From DATAOG01 sp963753685 (GTDB lineage: Bacteria > Pseudomonadota > Alphaproteobacteria > Geminicoccales > Geminicoccaceae), in assembly GCA_963753685.1 (NCBI GenBank), contig CAVWDE010000013.1:62001-126000 (forward strand): 64,000 nt of DNA. Direction: 5' to 3'. Position 1 is the first letter of the stretch, and every line of letters starts with the position of its first letter. Positions 1 through 9,536 of the stretch are shown here, in pieces. Made by a program: the position numbers and the translations under genes. Under the pieces are notes generated by a model that did no database searches, had not been told where the DNA came from, and was given only the letters and a program-made list of their open reading frames with translations.

Positions 1-1
1 C

Positions 2-1552
2 AAGCTCACGCCCTGGCCCGATGACCTGCTGAAGACGTGGGACGCGCTCACGCCCGACGACAAGAAAATGTTCATCCGCCAGGTCGACGTCTATGCTGCC
101 TATCTGGCGTACACCGACCACGAGATCGGCCGGGTGATCCAGGCGGTCGAGGACATGGGCAAGCTCGACAACACGCTGATCATCTACATCAGCGGCGACA
201 ACGGCGGCAGCGCCGAGGGCACCCTGATCGGCACGCCGAACGAGGTCGCTGCCTTCAACGGCGTCAACGTCCCGGTCGCGGATCAGCTGAAATCCTTCTA
301 CGACGTCTGGGGCTCCGACCAGACCTACCCGCACATGGCGGTCGCGTGGTCGTGGGCGTTCGACACGCCGTTCAAATGGACCAAGCAGATCGCATCGCAC
401 TTCGGCGGCACGCGCCAGGGGATGACGATCTCCTGGCCGGCTGTGATCAAGGACGCGGGCGGCATCCGCAACCAGTTCAGCCACATGATCGACATCGTGC
501 CGACGCTGCTCGAGGTCACCGGCATCAAGGCGCCCGACATGGTCAACGGCGTCGCCCAGAAGCCGATCGAGGGCGTGAGCCTCGCCTACACCTTCGATCC
601 GGCCAACGCCGACGCGCCGTCCCGGCACCGCACCCAGTATTTCGAGATGATGAGCGACCGGGCGCTCTACCAGGACGGTTGGATCGCCAGCACGACGCCG
701 GTGCGGCCGCCCTGGGATCTCACCGGGCCAACCAGCCAGGATCCGGCCAACGCCTACAAGTGGGAGCTGTACGACCTGACCAAGGACTGGACCCAGTTCG
801 ACGACCTGGCCGCGGCCCATCCGGACAAGCTGAAAGAGTTGCAGCAGCTGTTCTGGGTCGAGGCGGCGAAGTACCAGGTCCTGCCGCTGGACGCCTCGGT
901 GGCGACCCGTCTGGTTGCCCCCCGGCCCAATCTCACAGCGGGCAGGTCGGTGTTCACCTATTCCGGCGAGCTGACCGGCATCCCGCACGGCGACGCCCCG
1001 AGCGTGCTCGACACGTCCTACACCATCACTGCCGAGGTCGAGATCCCGCCGGGCGGCGCCGAGGGCGTGCTGCTGACCGAAGGCGGCCGGTTCGGCGGCT
1101 ACGGCTTCTATCTGCTCAAGGGCAAGCCGGTGTTCTTATGGAACCTGGTCGACCTCGAGCGGCTGCGCTGGGAGGGCCCGGAGGCGCTCGCGCCCGGCAA
1201 GCACACGCTGGAGTTCGACTTTGCCTACGACGGCCTTGGCCTCGCCACTCTGGCCTTCAACAACATGAGCGGCATCGGCCGCGGCGGCACCGGCGTGCTC
1301 AAGGTCGACGGCAAGGAGGTCGCGACCCGGAAGATGGAGCGCACGGTGCCGCTGATCCTCCAGTGGGACGAGACCTTCGACGTCGGCGCCGATACCGGCA
1401 CGCCGGTCGACGACCAGGACTATCAGGTGCCGTTCGCGTTCACCGGCAAGCTCGACAAGCTCACGATCACCATCGACCGGCCGCAGCTGACGCCCGCCGA
1501 CGTGAAGCTTCTGAGCGAGCAGGGGCAGCGGAACAACAAGGCGAGCGAATAG
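2..1552 (+). CDS. Arylsulfatase, C-terminal part (5' end outside window)
   Basis: Hydrolyses sulfate esters; the family is usually exported to the periplasm. The reading frame is open from base 2, so the gene begins upstream. About 516 residues remain. They align along their whole length with the C-terminal two thirds of the complete arylsulfatase at 57214-59655 on the minus strand, sharing blocks such as YTDHEIGRVIQAVED, LIIYISGDNG, FDTPFKW and ASHFGGT. The N-terminal half with the formylglycine CxPxR site is missing from the window. The C-terminal extension beyond the catalytic domain (VFTYSGELTGIP onward) is also shared and looks like a beta-sandwich. The gene heads a same-strand set of envelope genes. 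Family assignment is secure; the sulfated substrate cannot be read from sequence. Confidence 0.93.
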   Translation, partial: KLTPWPDDLLKTWDALTPDDKKMFIRQVDVYAAYLAYTDHEIGRVIQAVEDMGKLDNTLIIYISGDNGGSAEGTLIGTPNEVAAFNGVNVPVADQLKSFYDVWGSDQTYPHMAVAWSWAFDTPFKWTKQIASHFGGTRQGMTISWPAVIKDAGGIRNQFSHMIDIVPTLLEVTGIKAPDMVNGVAQKPIEGVSLAYTFDPANADAPSRHRTQYFEMMSDRALYQDGWIASTTPVRPPWDLTGPTSQDPANAYKWELYDLTKDWTQFDDLAAAHPDKLKELQQLFWVEAAKYQVLPLDASVATRLVAPRPNLTAGRSVFTYSGELTGIPHGDAPSVLDTSYTITAEVEIPPGGAEGVLLTEGGRFGGYGFYLLKGKPVFLWNLVDLERLRWEGPEALAPGKHTLEFDFAYDGLGLATLAFNNMSGIGRGGTGVLKVDGKEVATRKMERTVPLILQWDETFDVGADTGTPVDDQDYQVPFAFTGKLDKLTITIDRPQLTPADVKLLSEQGQRNNKASE

Positions 1553-1805
1553 CCTCTCGAGGAGGCGCGGGCGGTCCGGGGGTGGGGCTGCCCGCCCTGA
1601 TCGAGGCTGGGGAGGCGCCGATGCGGTCCGGACATCGCACGCCGACGCCGACATCAGTCGGGGGCCGTGGCGCCATGAGCTTTTCAGACCTCGCCGTACC
1701 TCGCGGACGGCTCTAGGGGAGGATCGTCCCATGCTCTGTGCATCAACCGCGCTCGCATCACGGGTGCTCCTGCGGTGCCCGCCGGCAGCCCATACGGGGG
1801 ATGAC

Positions 1806-2690
1806 ATGGATATCCGCAACCATGCCGACGCCGCCGCGGTCGGCAGGACGCCGATGATGACGCGTCGTTGGGGCACCGCGCTCGCGACGCTGCTCGCGGC
1901 CGGTCTGGCCGGCTCACCCGCCGCGGCCGAGGACGCAGCCCCCGCGAGCGCACCCTGGAAGCTCAGCGTCACACCCTACCTCTGGGCGACCAGCCTGCAC
2001 GGGAAGGCCGGGGTCGCGGGCAAGGAGGCCGACGTCGACGTCAGCTTCAGCGACCTGTTCAAGAAGCTCAACGGCGCCCTGATGCTCGACCTCGAGGCGC
2101 GCAAGGGCGCCTTCGCCCTGATGTCGGACACCGTCTACGCCAACCTCGAGGACAACTCGAGCGCCTTCCGCGGGCAGGGTAGCCTCAAGGTCAAGACCAC
2201 CGCCAACATGCTGGTCCAGGGCCTGGCCGGCACCTATCGGGTCGGGACGTGGCAGGTGGCCGACACCGGGGCGGGGCCGCTCGCGGTCGCGGTCGATCCC
2301 TATGCCGGCATCCGCTACACCTATCTGGACACCGAGCTCAAGGGCAAGCTCGACCTCCCCGACCTCGGCGTGAACGCGCAGCGGACCGCCGAGGGCGACA
2401 AGCAATGGGTCGACCCGATCATCGGCCTGCGCACGATCTGGACCTTGGGCGAGCGCCTCAGCCTGCTGGTCGCCAGCGACGTCGGCGGCACCAGCCAGAA
2501 CTCCGACTACAGCTGGGAGGCGGTCGGCGTGGTCGGCTACCGGTTCGGGCTGTTCGGGACCAACAACGCCAATCTGCTTGCCGGCTACAAGGCCCTGCAC
2601 CAGAAGTACTCCGACGGCAACGGGCGCAACGAGTTCGACTGGGACGTCACCATGCACGGCCCGGTGGTCGGCCTGACCCTGACCTTCTGA
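1806..2690 (+). CDS. Outer-membrane beta-barrel-like protein
   Basis: Predicted exported protein of 294 aa. The start at 1806 is chosen for a G-rich Shine-Dalgarno-like run (1796-1800) six bases upstream; ATG codons at 1854/1857 are alternatives that would put the signal peptide right at the N-terminus. A signal peptide (MTRRWGTALATLLAAGLAG, then SPAAAED) is followed by PWKLSVTPYLWATSLHGK, an opening typical of proteobacterial outer-membrane proteins of unknown function. Alternating short hydrophobic and polar segments rich in Gly and Tyr, and a C-terminus GPVVGLTLTF ending in Phe, fit a beta-barrel inserted by BAM. It lies between the sulfatase and a lipoprotein gene on the same strand, so an envelope role is likely. 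No enzymatic motif is seen. Confidence 0.8.
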   Translation: MDIRNHADAAAVGRTPMMTRRWGTALATLLAAGLAGSPAAAEDAAPASAPWKLSVTPYLWATSLHGKAGVAGKEADVDVSFSDLFKKLNGALMLDLEARKGAFALMSDTVYANLEDNSSAFRGQGSLKVKTTANMLVQGLAGTYRVGTWQVADTGAGPLAVAVDPYAGIRYTYLDTELKGKLDLPDLGVNAQRTAEGDKQWVDPIIGLRTIWTLGERLSLLVASDVGGTSQNSDYSWEAVGVVGYRFGLFGTNNANLLAGYKALHQKYSDGNGRNEFDWDVTMHGPVVGLTLTF

Positions 2691-2891
2691 CCAAGGGCGG
2701 CGACCGCCATGATCATCATGGGGGCGCCGTGATGGGGGGGCGCCGTGATGGGCCAGGCCGAGGCTGCCAACCAGCGTGGGCCGCTGGCCGGCAGAATCCA
2801 GGGCGACTACAGCGCGCACGACTTCCACGTCTTCAGCTTGAACCGAGCTGGCACGTCTAGGCGACCGGCAAAAACGCGAGGGGGACCGTCA

Positions 2892-3623
2892 ATGCTCGAT
2901 CCAACCAAGCTCGCCTCGAGAACTGCGGCGCTCGCGGGGCTGGCCCTGCTGGCCGCCGCCTGCACGTCCTCGCACAGCCAGATCGAGACCGAGGGCGCGA
3001 TGATGCCCCAGCCGTCGGTCGTGATCGTCGACCGCTTTGCCGTCTCGGCCGACGAGGTGACCCTGGACGAGGGCCTGAGCGCGGACGTCGAAGAGATCAT
3101 CAAGACCAAGCGAGGCACGTCGCGCACCCAACAGGAGCTGGACGCGGGCCACCAGGTGGCCGATGCGATCGCGGACCAGCTGGTGATCGAGATCCGCGAC
3201 CTCGGGCTCGCGGCCGAGCGCGGCAGCGCGGTGCCGGCCGGCACGCAGCACGCGGTTCTGATCAAAGGCCAGCTCATCTCGGTCGACGAGGGCAACCGGA
3301 CCGAGCGGGTGGTGATCGGCTTCGGCGCCGGGCGCAGCGACGTGCGCGCCGATGTCCAGGTCTACGAGACGACCGCTACCGGCCGCCAGCTGATCGATCA
3401 GATCGAGGTCAACGCCAAGAGCGGCCTGACGCCGGGCATGGCGGAGACGATGGGCGCCGGCGCGCTCGCCGGCCATGTGCTGGTGTCGGCGGCGGTCAGC
3501 GGCGGCCTGCACGTGGTCTCCGAGTCGGTGGGCGCCAACGTGGTCGCCGATGCCGACCGCGCGTCCAAGGGCATCGCCAAACAGCTCGCGGTCCTGTTCA
3601 CGGAGCAGGGCTGGACCCACTGA
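2892..3623 (+). CDS. DUF4410-type lipoprotein (copy 1)
   Basis: Predicted lipoprotein of 243 aa. ATG at 2892 gives an N-terminus with a hydrophobic signal and the lipobox LLAAACTSS, so the mature protein would start at Cys and be lipidated. The domain VVIVDRFAVSADEV...KTKRGTSRTQQEL...VADAIADQLVIEIRDLGL matches the DUF4410 pattern (function unknown). The later part contains ISVDEGNRTERVVIGFGAGRSDVRADV and a Gly/Ala-rich hydrophobic stretch (AETMGAGALAGHVLV). A second, diverged copy sits 1.7 kb downstream at 5300-6022, on the other side of the DUF1254 gene, suggesting local duplication or a paired function. The exact biological role is unknown. Confidence 0.82.
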   Translation: MLDPTKLASRTAALAGLALLAAACTSSHSQIETEGAMMPQPSVVIVDRFAVSADEVTLDEGLSADVEEIIKTKRGTSRTQQELDAGHQVADAIADQLVIEIRDLGLAAERGSAVPAGTQHAVLIKGQLISVDEGNRTERVVIGFGAGRSDVRADVQVYETTATGRQLIDQIEVNAKSGLTPGMAETMGAGALAGHVLVSAAVSGGLHVVSESVGANVVADADRASKGIAKQLAVLFTEQGWTH

Positions 3624-3639
3624 GCCACTCCAAGCGGTC

Positions 3640-3663
3640 CCGCCACCCGGCGCCGGGTGGCGG
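3640..3663. terminator. Perfect 24-nt inverted repeat, possible terminator or attenuator
   Basis: Just after the first DUF4410 gene, half-site CCGCCACCCGGC is followed directly by its exact reverse complement. The transcript could form a very stable hairpin. No T-run follows, so it is not a classical Rho-independent terminator. It lies 39 bases before the DUF1254 start and could instead stabilise mRNA or attenuate read-through. Confidence 0.4.
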
Positions 3664-3702
3664 CACCGGACAAGAAGCGATCCGCCACCGGAGCCGGGCG
3701 AG

Positions 3703-5128
3703 ATGCGATCGAGAAAGAAGCCTGCCCTTCGCGCGATTGGCCTCATCCTGATGCTGCCCCTGGTCGCCTGGACGCCGGCGGTCGCGGCGCAGCTCAGCCC
3801 GGATGAGGCCAAAGCGATCGCGACCGAGGCCTACGTCTACGGCTATTCCCTGGTCACCATGGACATGACCCGGCGGGTCGTGACCAATGTCGCAGCACCC
3901 GAGGGGGCGCATGCGCCGATGGGCCAGTTCGCCAATCTGCGCGCCTATCCGACCGCCACCTTCAAGGACGTCACGGCGCCCAACGCCGACACGCTCTATT
4001 CGAGCGCGTTTCTCGACCTCTCCAAGGAGCCCTACATCCTCGGCATTCCGGACGAGGACGGCCGCTACTTCCTGATGCCCATGCTCTCGGGCGGGACCGA
4101 TGTGTTCCAGGTCCCGGGCAAGCGCACCACCGGCACCGCCGCCCAGACCTACGCGATCACCGGCCCGGGCTGGACGGGCACGCTGCCCGCGGGCGTGACC
4201 GAGTACAAAGCGCCGACCAACATGGTGTGGATCCTGGGCCGCACCTACTGCACCGGCACCCCCGAGGACTATGCAGCGGTGCACCAGATCCAGGACGAGC
4301 TGAAGCTCGTGCCGCTCAGCGCCTGGGGCAAGCCCTATACGCCGCCCTCCGGCACGGTCGATCCGAGCGTCGACATGAAGACCCCGGTGCAGGGACCAGG
4401 TCAACGCGCTGGACGCCACGGCCTATTTCAACCGCCTGGCCGCGCTGATGAAGGACAATCCGCCGGCCGCCGCGGACGCCCCGATGGTCGCCAAGATGGC
4501 CAAGATCGGCATCGTGCCGGGCGAGACCTTCGATCCCGCCAAGCTCGGCCCGGCGGCGGCCAAAGCCATTGCCGGTGTCCCGAAGTCAGCGTTCGAGAAG
4601 ATCATGGCCCACTACAAGACGGCGGGCACCCACGAGAAGGGCTGGGTGTACACGTTGAAGGCTGGGCTTTACGGCACCGACTACCTCCAGCGTGCCCTGG
4701 TGACCGCGATCGGCCTCGGCGCCAACCGCCCCCAGGACGCGGTCTATCCGGTCGCGGAGGTCGAGGTCGGCGGCAAGCCGCTCGATGGCGCCGATCGCAC
4801 CAAGTACGTGATGCACTTCGCCAAGGGGCAGACCCCGCCGGTCGACGGCTTCTGGTCGCTGACCATGTACGATGAGCAGTACTTCTTCTATGCCAACCCC
4901 CTCAACAAGTATACCGTCAGCCCGCGCGATCCGCTCAAATACAACGCGGACGGCTCGCTCGACATCTACGTCCAGCACGACTCGCCGGGCAGCAAGTGGG
5001 AGGGCAACTGGCTGCCGGCGCCGGCGGCCAGGTTCATCCTGATGCTGCGCATGTACTGGCCGAAGGAGAAGCCGCCTTCGATCCTCGATGGCAGCTGGAA
5101 GATCCCGCCGGTGACGCCGATCCGATAG
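3703..5128 (+). pseudogene. DUF1254/DUF1214 protein, one frameshift
   Basis: Exported protein of the DUF1254 family with the DUF1214 C-terminal part, about 474 aa if repaired. The start at 3703 gives a signal peptide ending LVAWTPAVAAQ. Family blocks seen are EAYVYGYSLVTMDMTR, FANLRAYPTATFKDV, APNADTLYSSAFLDL, and, in the second frame, FWSLTMYDEQYFF and DGSLDIYVQHDSPG. The frame breaks at a GGG run at 4392-4394: removing one G joins the codons for Val-Gln to Asp-Gln-Val-Asn-Ala and restores continuity to the stop at 5128. Both halves are well conserved, so this is either a sequencing indel or a very recent mutation. The gene lies between two DUF4410 lipoprotein genes, implying a shared envelope process; the function of the family is not established. 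Confidence 0.85.
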
Positions 5129-5299
5129 GGCCGGGGGGCAAAAGCGCCCCCTTCGAAGCATCGACCATGGGAGCCGGGCAACCAGCCTTCGTTGCTCCCC
5201 AAGGAGGAGGATCAAGATGCAGCGACCAACGTTCCGGGCCCCATCGGGGCGCGCTCTGGCATTTGCTGTGGCGGTGCCCGGGTCGGGGATGCGCGCGCC

Positions 5300-6022
5300 A
5301 TGATCAGCGCGCCACGACCGCAGCGGCTGCCCGGCTTTTGGATCGCGTGCGTGCTGCCGTGGCTGCTGCTGGGCTGCCCGAGCGTCAACCAGGAGGCCGA
5401 GCGCCAGATCGCCGCCCAGACCCTGCCGCGGCCCGCGGTGATCGTGGTGTCCGACTTCGCGATCGCGCCCGAGGAGGTGATCCCGGGCTGGAACGGCCCG
5501 CGGCTGACCAAAGGCACCTCGAGGACCGCCATGGAACGGGCGGTCGGGCATCGCTTCGCCTCCGCGTTCGCGACCGGCCTGGTCGAGGAGATCCGCAAGA
5601 TGGGGCTGGCGGCGGAGCCGGCCGGCGCGCCACTCGCGCCTGGCGGCGGCAACATCGTGTCGATCGAAGGCCAGTTCATCTCGCTCGCGAGCGAGGACGT
5701 GAGCGCGCCCGGCATCGTCGGCTTCACCGCCGACCTCGCGAACGTGGTCGCCGACATCCAGATCTTCAGCACGAGCAAGGCGGGCGATCGCCTGTCCGAG
5801 GACCTCGAGTTCGACCTCGCCGACGCCAACCAGCCGCCCGAGCGCATGCCGGCCGGCGTGCTCGCGCGGCTGCGCGCCGAGCCCGACGTCGCCGGCCTGC
5901 CGGCAGCGACCGCTGCCGAGCTCGATCTGACCGCCAAAGCGACGGCCAGCGCCGCGGCCAGTCAGCTCCGGACGTTCTTTGCCGACCAGCGCTGGATCGG
6001 CCCCGGCCAGACCAAGGGCTGA
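5300..6022 (+). CDS. DUF4410-type lipoprotein (copy 2)
   Basis: Lipoprotein of 240 aa. The ATG at 5300 is preferred because it places a hydrophobic signal (FWIACVLPWLLLGC) with a lipobox close to the N-terminus; an upstream in-frame start at 5192 would bury it. The body follows the DUF4410 layout of copy 1 (2892-3623): AVIVVSDFAIAPEEV, TKGTSRTAMERAVGHRFA, EIRKMGLAAEP, SIEGQFISLASEDV and NVVADIQIFS. It follows the DUF1254 gene on the same strand. Low similarity between the copies suggests an old duplication or separate acquisition. Function unknown. Confidence 0.8.
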   Translation: MISAPRPQRLPGFWIACVLPWLLLGCPSVNQEAERQIAAQTLPRPAVIVVSDFAIAPEEVIPGWNGPRLTKGTSRTAMERAVGHRFASAFATGLVEEIRKMGLAAEPAGAPLAPGGGNIVSIEGQFISLASEDVSAPGIVGFTADLANVVADIQIFSTSKAGDRLSEDLEFDLADANQPPERMPAGVLARLRAEPDVAGLPAATAAELDLTAKATASAAASQLRTFFADQRWIGPGQTKG

Positions 6023-6185
6023 GCGCAAAGGCGGAGCCTTGTGCCTCCGGGCAGGCCTCCCACCCGGCGTCCTGGGCGGGCCGAAGGGGGCGGCAGCGAA
6101 CGCCGGCGATCCGGGATCGTCTCGAGCCAGGCGGCGGCGCCATGGCTCGAACCGCCGCTGGCAGCTGACACGAGGAGGCGCGAGG

Positions 6186-8594
6186 ATGCGCACCGTCGTC
6201 ATGACCACCGTGCTGGTGCTGCTGCTGGCGTCGATCACGCCACCGCCGGCCGCGGCGCAGACTGAGGAGGCTGGCCCGTTCGAGCGGATGGCGGCCGCCT
6301 GGGAGGCGACGCTCGATGCCGCCAACAAGGAGCTGGCGGAGGGCCAGTACCTCGATCAGCTGGCCTACGAGGAGCTCGCCCGGACCCTGCGCAGCGTGCT
6401 CGAGGCGGCCCGGCAGGCCGAGCAGGGCGCGCAGCAGCCGCTCGCCGCGATCCAGCAGCAGCTCGCGAGCCTGGGCCCGCCGCCGGCCGCCGGGGCGCCG
6501 CCGGAGGAGGCCAAGATCGCCACCCTGCGCGCCGAGCTCGGCCGCCAGCTCGCCGAGGCGCAGGCCCGGCTGCATCGCGCGGCCTGGATCCGGATCCGCG
6601 CCAGCGAGCTGGTCGGCAATCTCCTGAGCGGCGAGCAGGCGAGCCTGCAGCGCGCGCTCCTGACCCCTTCGCCGCCGGCCTGGCGGCCCGAGACCTGGAC
6701 CGGGGCGCTCGCCAATCTCGAGCGCGTGTACCGGCGCGCGACCGCGTGGCTCGGCGCGCCGCAGGCCGCATCGGACCCGCTGCCCGGCCGGCGCGCCGCC
6801 GCCCTGCTGGCGTCGGCGGTGATCGGCGCGCTGGTGGTCGCCTGGCTGCTGCGCGTGCGGCTCGCGAGCCTGGCCCCGCGCGATCCGGCGCAGGCGGACC
6901 CGGCCCCTGGCAGCCGGATCGCCGCCGCGGTCGCCAACGGCACGGCCAACGTCGCCGCGCTGTCCGTGATCCTGGTCACGGTCTTCGGCGGGCTCGGCGC
7001 GCTCGGTCAGATGACCTCGGCGCGCGCCGCGCTGGCACTCGACCTCACCGTCCTGATCCTCGCGGTCGGCTTCGGGCGCGCCGCCCTGTCGCCGATGCTG
7101 CCGGCCTGGCGGATCGTGCCGGTCACCGCCGCCGGCGCCCGGCCCGTGTATGCGCTCGGCCTGACCATCGCGATCGTCACCCTGGCCTTCCGGCTGTTCA
7201 GGGAGAGCCTGCTGGCGGCCGGCCTGCTCGGCGCCGAGCTGCACACCGTCGACGTCCTGATCGACACCACGGTGGTCGCGGTCGCGATGATCCTGATCAC
7301 CAGGACGACCTACTGGCAGGCGAGCCCCAAAGCGGTGGTGCCGGCCAGATGGGCGCTCGCCCGGTTCCTGTTCCGGTTGCTGGCGCTGGCACTGCCGGTC
7401 CTGGCGTTCCTCGGCTACGGCCCGCTCAGCGACTTCCTCCGCTACCGCCTGATCCTCACCGCCCTGGTGATCGGGATGGCGCTCTTGATCCGGCTGGTCC
7501 TGCACACTGCCCTGCGGCCGCTGCTGACCGGGCCGAGCGCGCTGCTGCGGCCGCTCGCAAGCCATTACGGTGTGACCGACGAGTCCGTCGAGGCCGCCCT
7601 CTTCTGGGGCCGCCTCCTGATCGACGCCGTGGTCGCACTGGCCGCCGGCTACCTCCTGCTCCTGCTGCTCGGGGTGCCGGGCGCGACCATCAGCCTGTGG
7701 GCGCAGGGCCTGCTCACCGGCGTCACGATCGGCAACGTCACGATCTCGCTGGTCAACATCCTGGCCGCGGTCGCCGTGCTGGTCGCGGGCCTCGTGCTGT
7801 CCGGCATGCTCCGGCGCTGGCTCGCGCAGAAGGTCCTGCCCAACACCCGCCTCGATGCCGGGGTGCGCCACTCGATCGCACTCGCCGCCGGCTACACCGG
7901 GGTCACGATCGCGATCGTCGCAGCACTCGGCATGCTTGGGGTGAGCCTCACGAGCCTCGGACTGGTCGCGGGCGCGCTCTCGGTCGGCATCGGCTTCGGC
8001 CTGCGCACCCTGGTCGAGAACTTCGTCGCCGGCCTGCTCCTTTTGATGGAGCGGCCGATCAAGGTCGGCGACTGGATCGTGATCGATGGCCACCAGGGCA
8101 CGGTCAAGGAGATCTCGGTGCGCTCGACCGAGATCGAGACCTTCGATCGGGCCGCGGTGATCCTGCCCAACTCGCTCCTGATCGGCTCGCCGGTGATCAA
8201 CTGGACGCACAAGAACCGCCTCGCGCGGATCGTGATCACGATCGGCGTCGCCTACGGCAGCGACACCCGCAAGGTGTGCGATCTGCTGCTGGCCTGCGCC
8301 GCCCAGACGGCGCACGTGGTCGCGACGCCGGAACCGGTGGTCGCGTTCACGGGCTTTGGCAATTCCTCGCTCGATTTCGAGCTGCGCTGCATCGTCGCCG
8401 ACACCGACCACCTGCTCGCCACCCGCACCGCGCTCAATCTCGCGATCGACGACGCCTTCCGGGCGGCCGCCATCGAGATCCCGTTCCCGCAACGCGACGT
8501 CAACCTCAAAGCCCCGCCGGCCACGCCGCAGGCGGGCGACGCGGCGCCGGGCGGCGAGCGGAGCGCCGCCGCCGCAAGGCGAAGTGCGGGGTGA
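6186..8594 (+). CDS. Large mechanosensitive channel, MscS family
   Basis: Inner-membrane tension-gated channel protein of 802 aa, much longer than the 286-aa MscS core and closer in layout to MscK or the mini-conductance members. From ATG 6186 there is a signal peptide (VLVLLLASITPPPAAAQ). An alpha-helical, coiled-coil-like periplasmic region follows to about residue 200 (rich in Ala, Glu, Gln, Arg). Then come about ten hydrophobic segments. The pore/MscS region lies near residues 590-690 with SVGIGFGLRTLVENFVAGL, MERPIKVGDWIVIDGHQG, and the beta-domain residues LPNSLLIGSPVINWTH. The C-terminal cytoplasmic domain contains DFELRCIVAD. Role in hypo-osmotic protection is known for the family; the special role of the long periplasmic part is not. 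Confidence 0.93.
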   Translation: MRTVVMTTVLVLLLASITPPPAAAQTEEAGPFERMAAAWEATLDAANKELAEGQYLDQLAYEELARTLRSVLEAARQAEQGAQQPLAAIQQQLASLGPPPAAGAPPEEAKIATLRAELGRQLAEAQARLHRAAWIRIRASELVGNLLSGEQASLQRALLTPSPPAWRPETWTGALANLERVYRRATAWLGAPQAASDPLPGRRAAALLASAVIGALVVAWLLRVRLASLAPRDPAQADPAPGSRIAAAVANGTANVAALSVILVTVFGGLGALGQMTSARAALALDLTVLILAVGFGRAALSPMLPAWRIVPVTAAGARPVYALGLTIAIVTLAFRLFRESLLAAGLLGAELHTVDVLIDTTVVAVAMILITRTTYWQASPKAVVPARWALARFLFRLLALALPVLAFLGYGPLSDFLRYRLILTALVIGMALLIRLVLHTALRPLLTGPSALLRPLASHYGVTDESVEAALFWGRLLIDAVVALAAGYLLLLLLGVPGATISLWAQGLLTGVTIGNVTISLVNILAAVAVLVAGLVLSGMLRRWLAQKVLPNTRLDAGVRHSIALAAGYTGVTIAIVAALGMLGVSLTSLGLVAGALSVGIGFGLRTLVENFVAGLLLLMERPIKVGDWIVIDGHQGTVKEISVRSTEIETFDRAAVILPNSLLIGSPVINWTHKNRLARIVITIGVAYGSDTRKVCDLLLACAAQTAHVVATPEPVVAFTGFGNSSLDFELRCIVADTDHLLATRTALNLAIDDAFRAAAIEIPFPQRDVNLKAPPATPQAGDAAPGGERSAAAARRSAG

Positions 8595-8817
8595 CGCCTT
8601 GCTGGCGCGTGCGCAGGCCCGCAGCGTGGCAGGGCCTGGAGCGTTTTTCACTTCAGGTAGACCCATAGCCGCAGTGGCTCATATCGTTGGAATATTCGGA
8701 TGCAGGCAAAAAATCGCTCGGAAAGCCGCGTTCGGCAGCGGTACCTTTGCCAAAGACAGGCCGAATGGGAATACCGGCTTCAGGATTGCGTTGGTGCAGC
8801 GAAACGGAGGTAATCGG

Positions 8818-9381
8818 ATGCGCACCATGAAATCGGTACGGCTGGCGGGGCTGGCGGCGGGCCTGTGCGGCAGCCTGACGCTCGCCACGGCGTCCCAGGC
8901 GAGCGCCGGGACGGCCGCGGAGATCGATGCCGGCGTCCAGACGGCGCGTGCCCAGTGCGTCGCGCAGATCCCAGGTTGCAAAGCCGCGGCCGAGAAAGCG
9001 CAGGGCATGCTGGTCTTTCCCGAGATCACCAAGGCCGCCATCGGCGTCGGCGGCTCCTACGGCGAAGGCGCTCTGATCGTCGGCGACCAGACTGCCGGCT
9101 ACTACAGCACCGCCGCGGCCTCGGTCGGCCTGCAGCTCGGGGCCCAGAAATACGCCCAGATCATCATGTTCCTGACCCCGGCAGCGCTCGACAAGTTCCG
9201 CAGCAGCTCCGGCTGGGAGGCGGGCGCCAACGCCCAGGTGACCATGATCGACCAGGGCAAGGCCGCCGACATCAACTCGGTCATGGCCAACAACCCGGTC
9301 CTCGCCTTCGTCTTCGGCCAGAAGGGCCTGATGGGCGACCTGTCGATCCAGGGCACCAAGATCACCAAGCTGGAGCGCTGA
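8818..9381 (+). CDS. YSC84/SYLF-domain lipid-binding protein
   Basis: Secreted protein of 187 aa. ATG 8818 has a strong GGAGG Shine-Dalgarno (8807-8811), which decides the start over longer upstream options. Signal peptide MKSVRLAGLAAGLCGSLTLA ends ASQASAG. The SYLF/YSC84 pattern is clear: AEKAQGMLVFPEITKAAIGV, GGSYGEGALIVG, GYYSTAAASVGLQLGAQKY, IIMFLTPAALDKFRSSSGWEAG, and the final FGQKGLMGDLSIQGTKITKL. Eukaryotic members bind phosphoinositides; bacterial members are envelope proteins of uncertain task. It is the last gene of the left same-strand set. Confidence 0.9.
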   Translation: MRTMKSVRLAGLAAGLCGSLTLATASQASAGTAAEIDAGVQTARAQCVAQIPGCKAAAEKAQGMLVFPEITKAAIGVGGSYGEGALIVGDQTAGYYSTAAASVGLQLGAQKYAQIIMFLTPAALDKFRSSSGWEAGANAQVTMIDQGKAADINSVMANNPVLAFVFGQKGLMGDLSIQGTKITKLER

Positions 9382-9400
9382 GCCGCCGCCGGACGGCGGC
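9382..9400. terminator. GC-rich hairpin between convergent genes
   Basis: Arms GCCGCCG (9382-9388) and CGGCGGC (9394-9400) with a five-base loop lie directly after the YSC84 stop codon and before the 3' end of the convergent helicase gene. There is no T-tract, so termination is inferred from position and stem strength only. Confidence 0.4.
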
Positions 9401-9536
9401 GCGCGGGCATCAAAGGCGCGGCGCCCGGAGGCCACGCGCCCGTGGGCGCCGGTCTGGGGACTGGTGGCGATGCGCATGGGGCCAAAGGCGGGCGGGGTCG
9501 AGCGGGGCTCAACATGGCAGTCGCGCATTGGGGACT

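Noticed and set aside
5766..8666. A 966-codon open frame on the minus strand opposite the MscS gene
   Set aside because: It is an antisense shadow caused by GC-rich third positions: low-complexity Arg/Asp/Gly/Gln composition, while the plus strand has a well-conserved MscS protein.
8356..9381. Extending the YSC84 protein upstream to 8356
   Set aside because: The extra part overlaps the MscS gene in another frame and lacks protein character; a strong ribosome-binding site and signal peptide support 8818.
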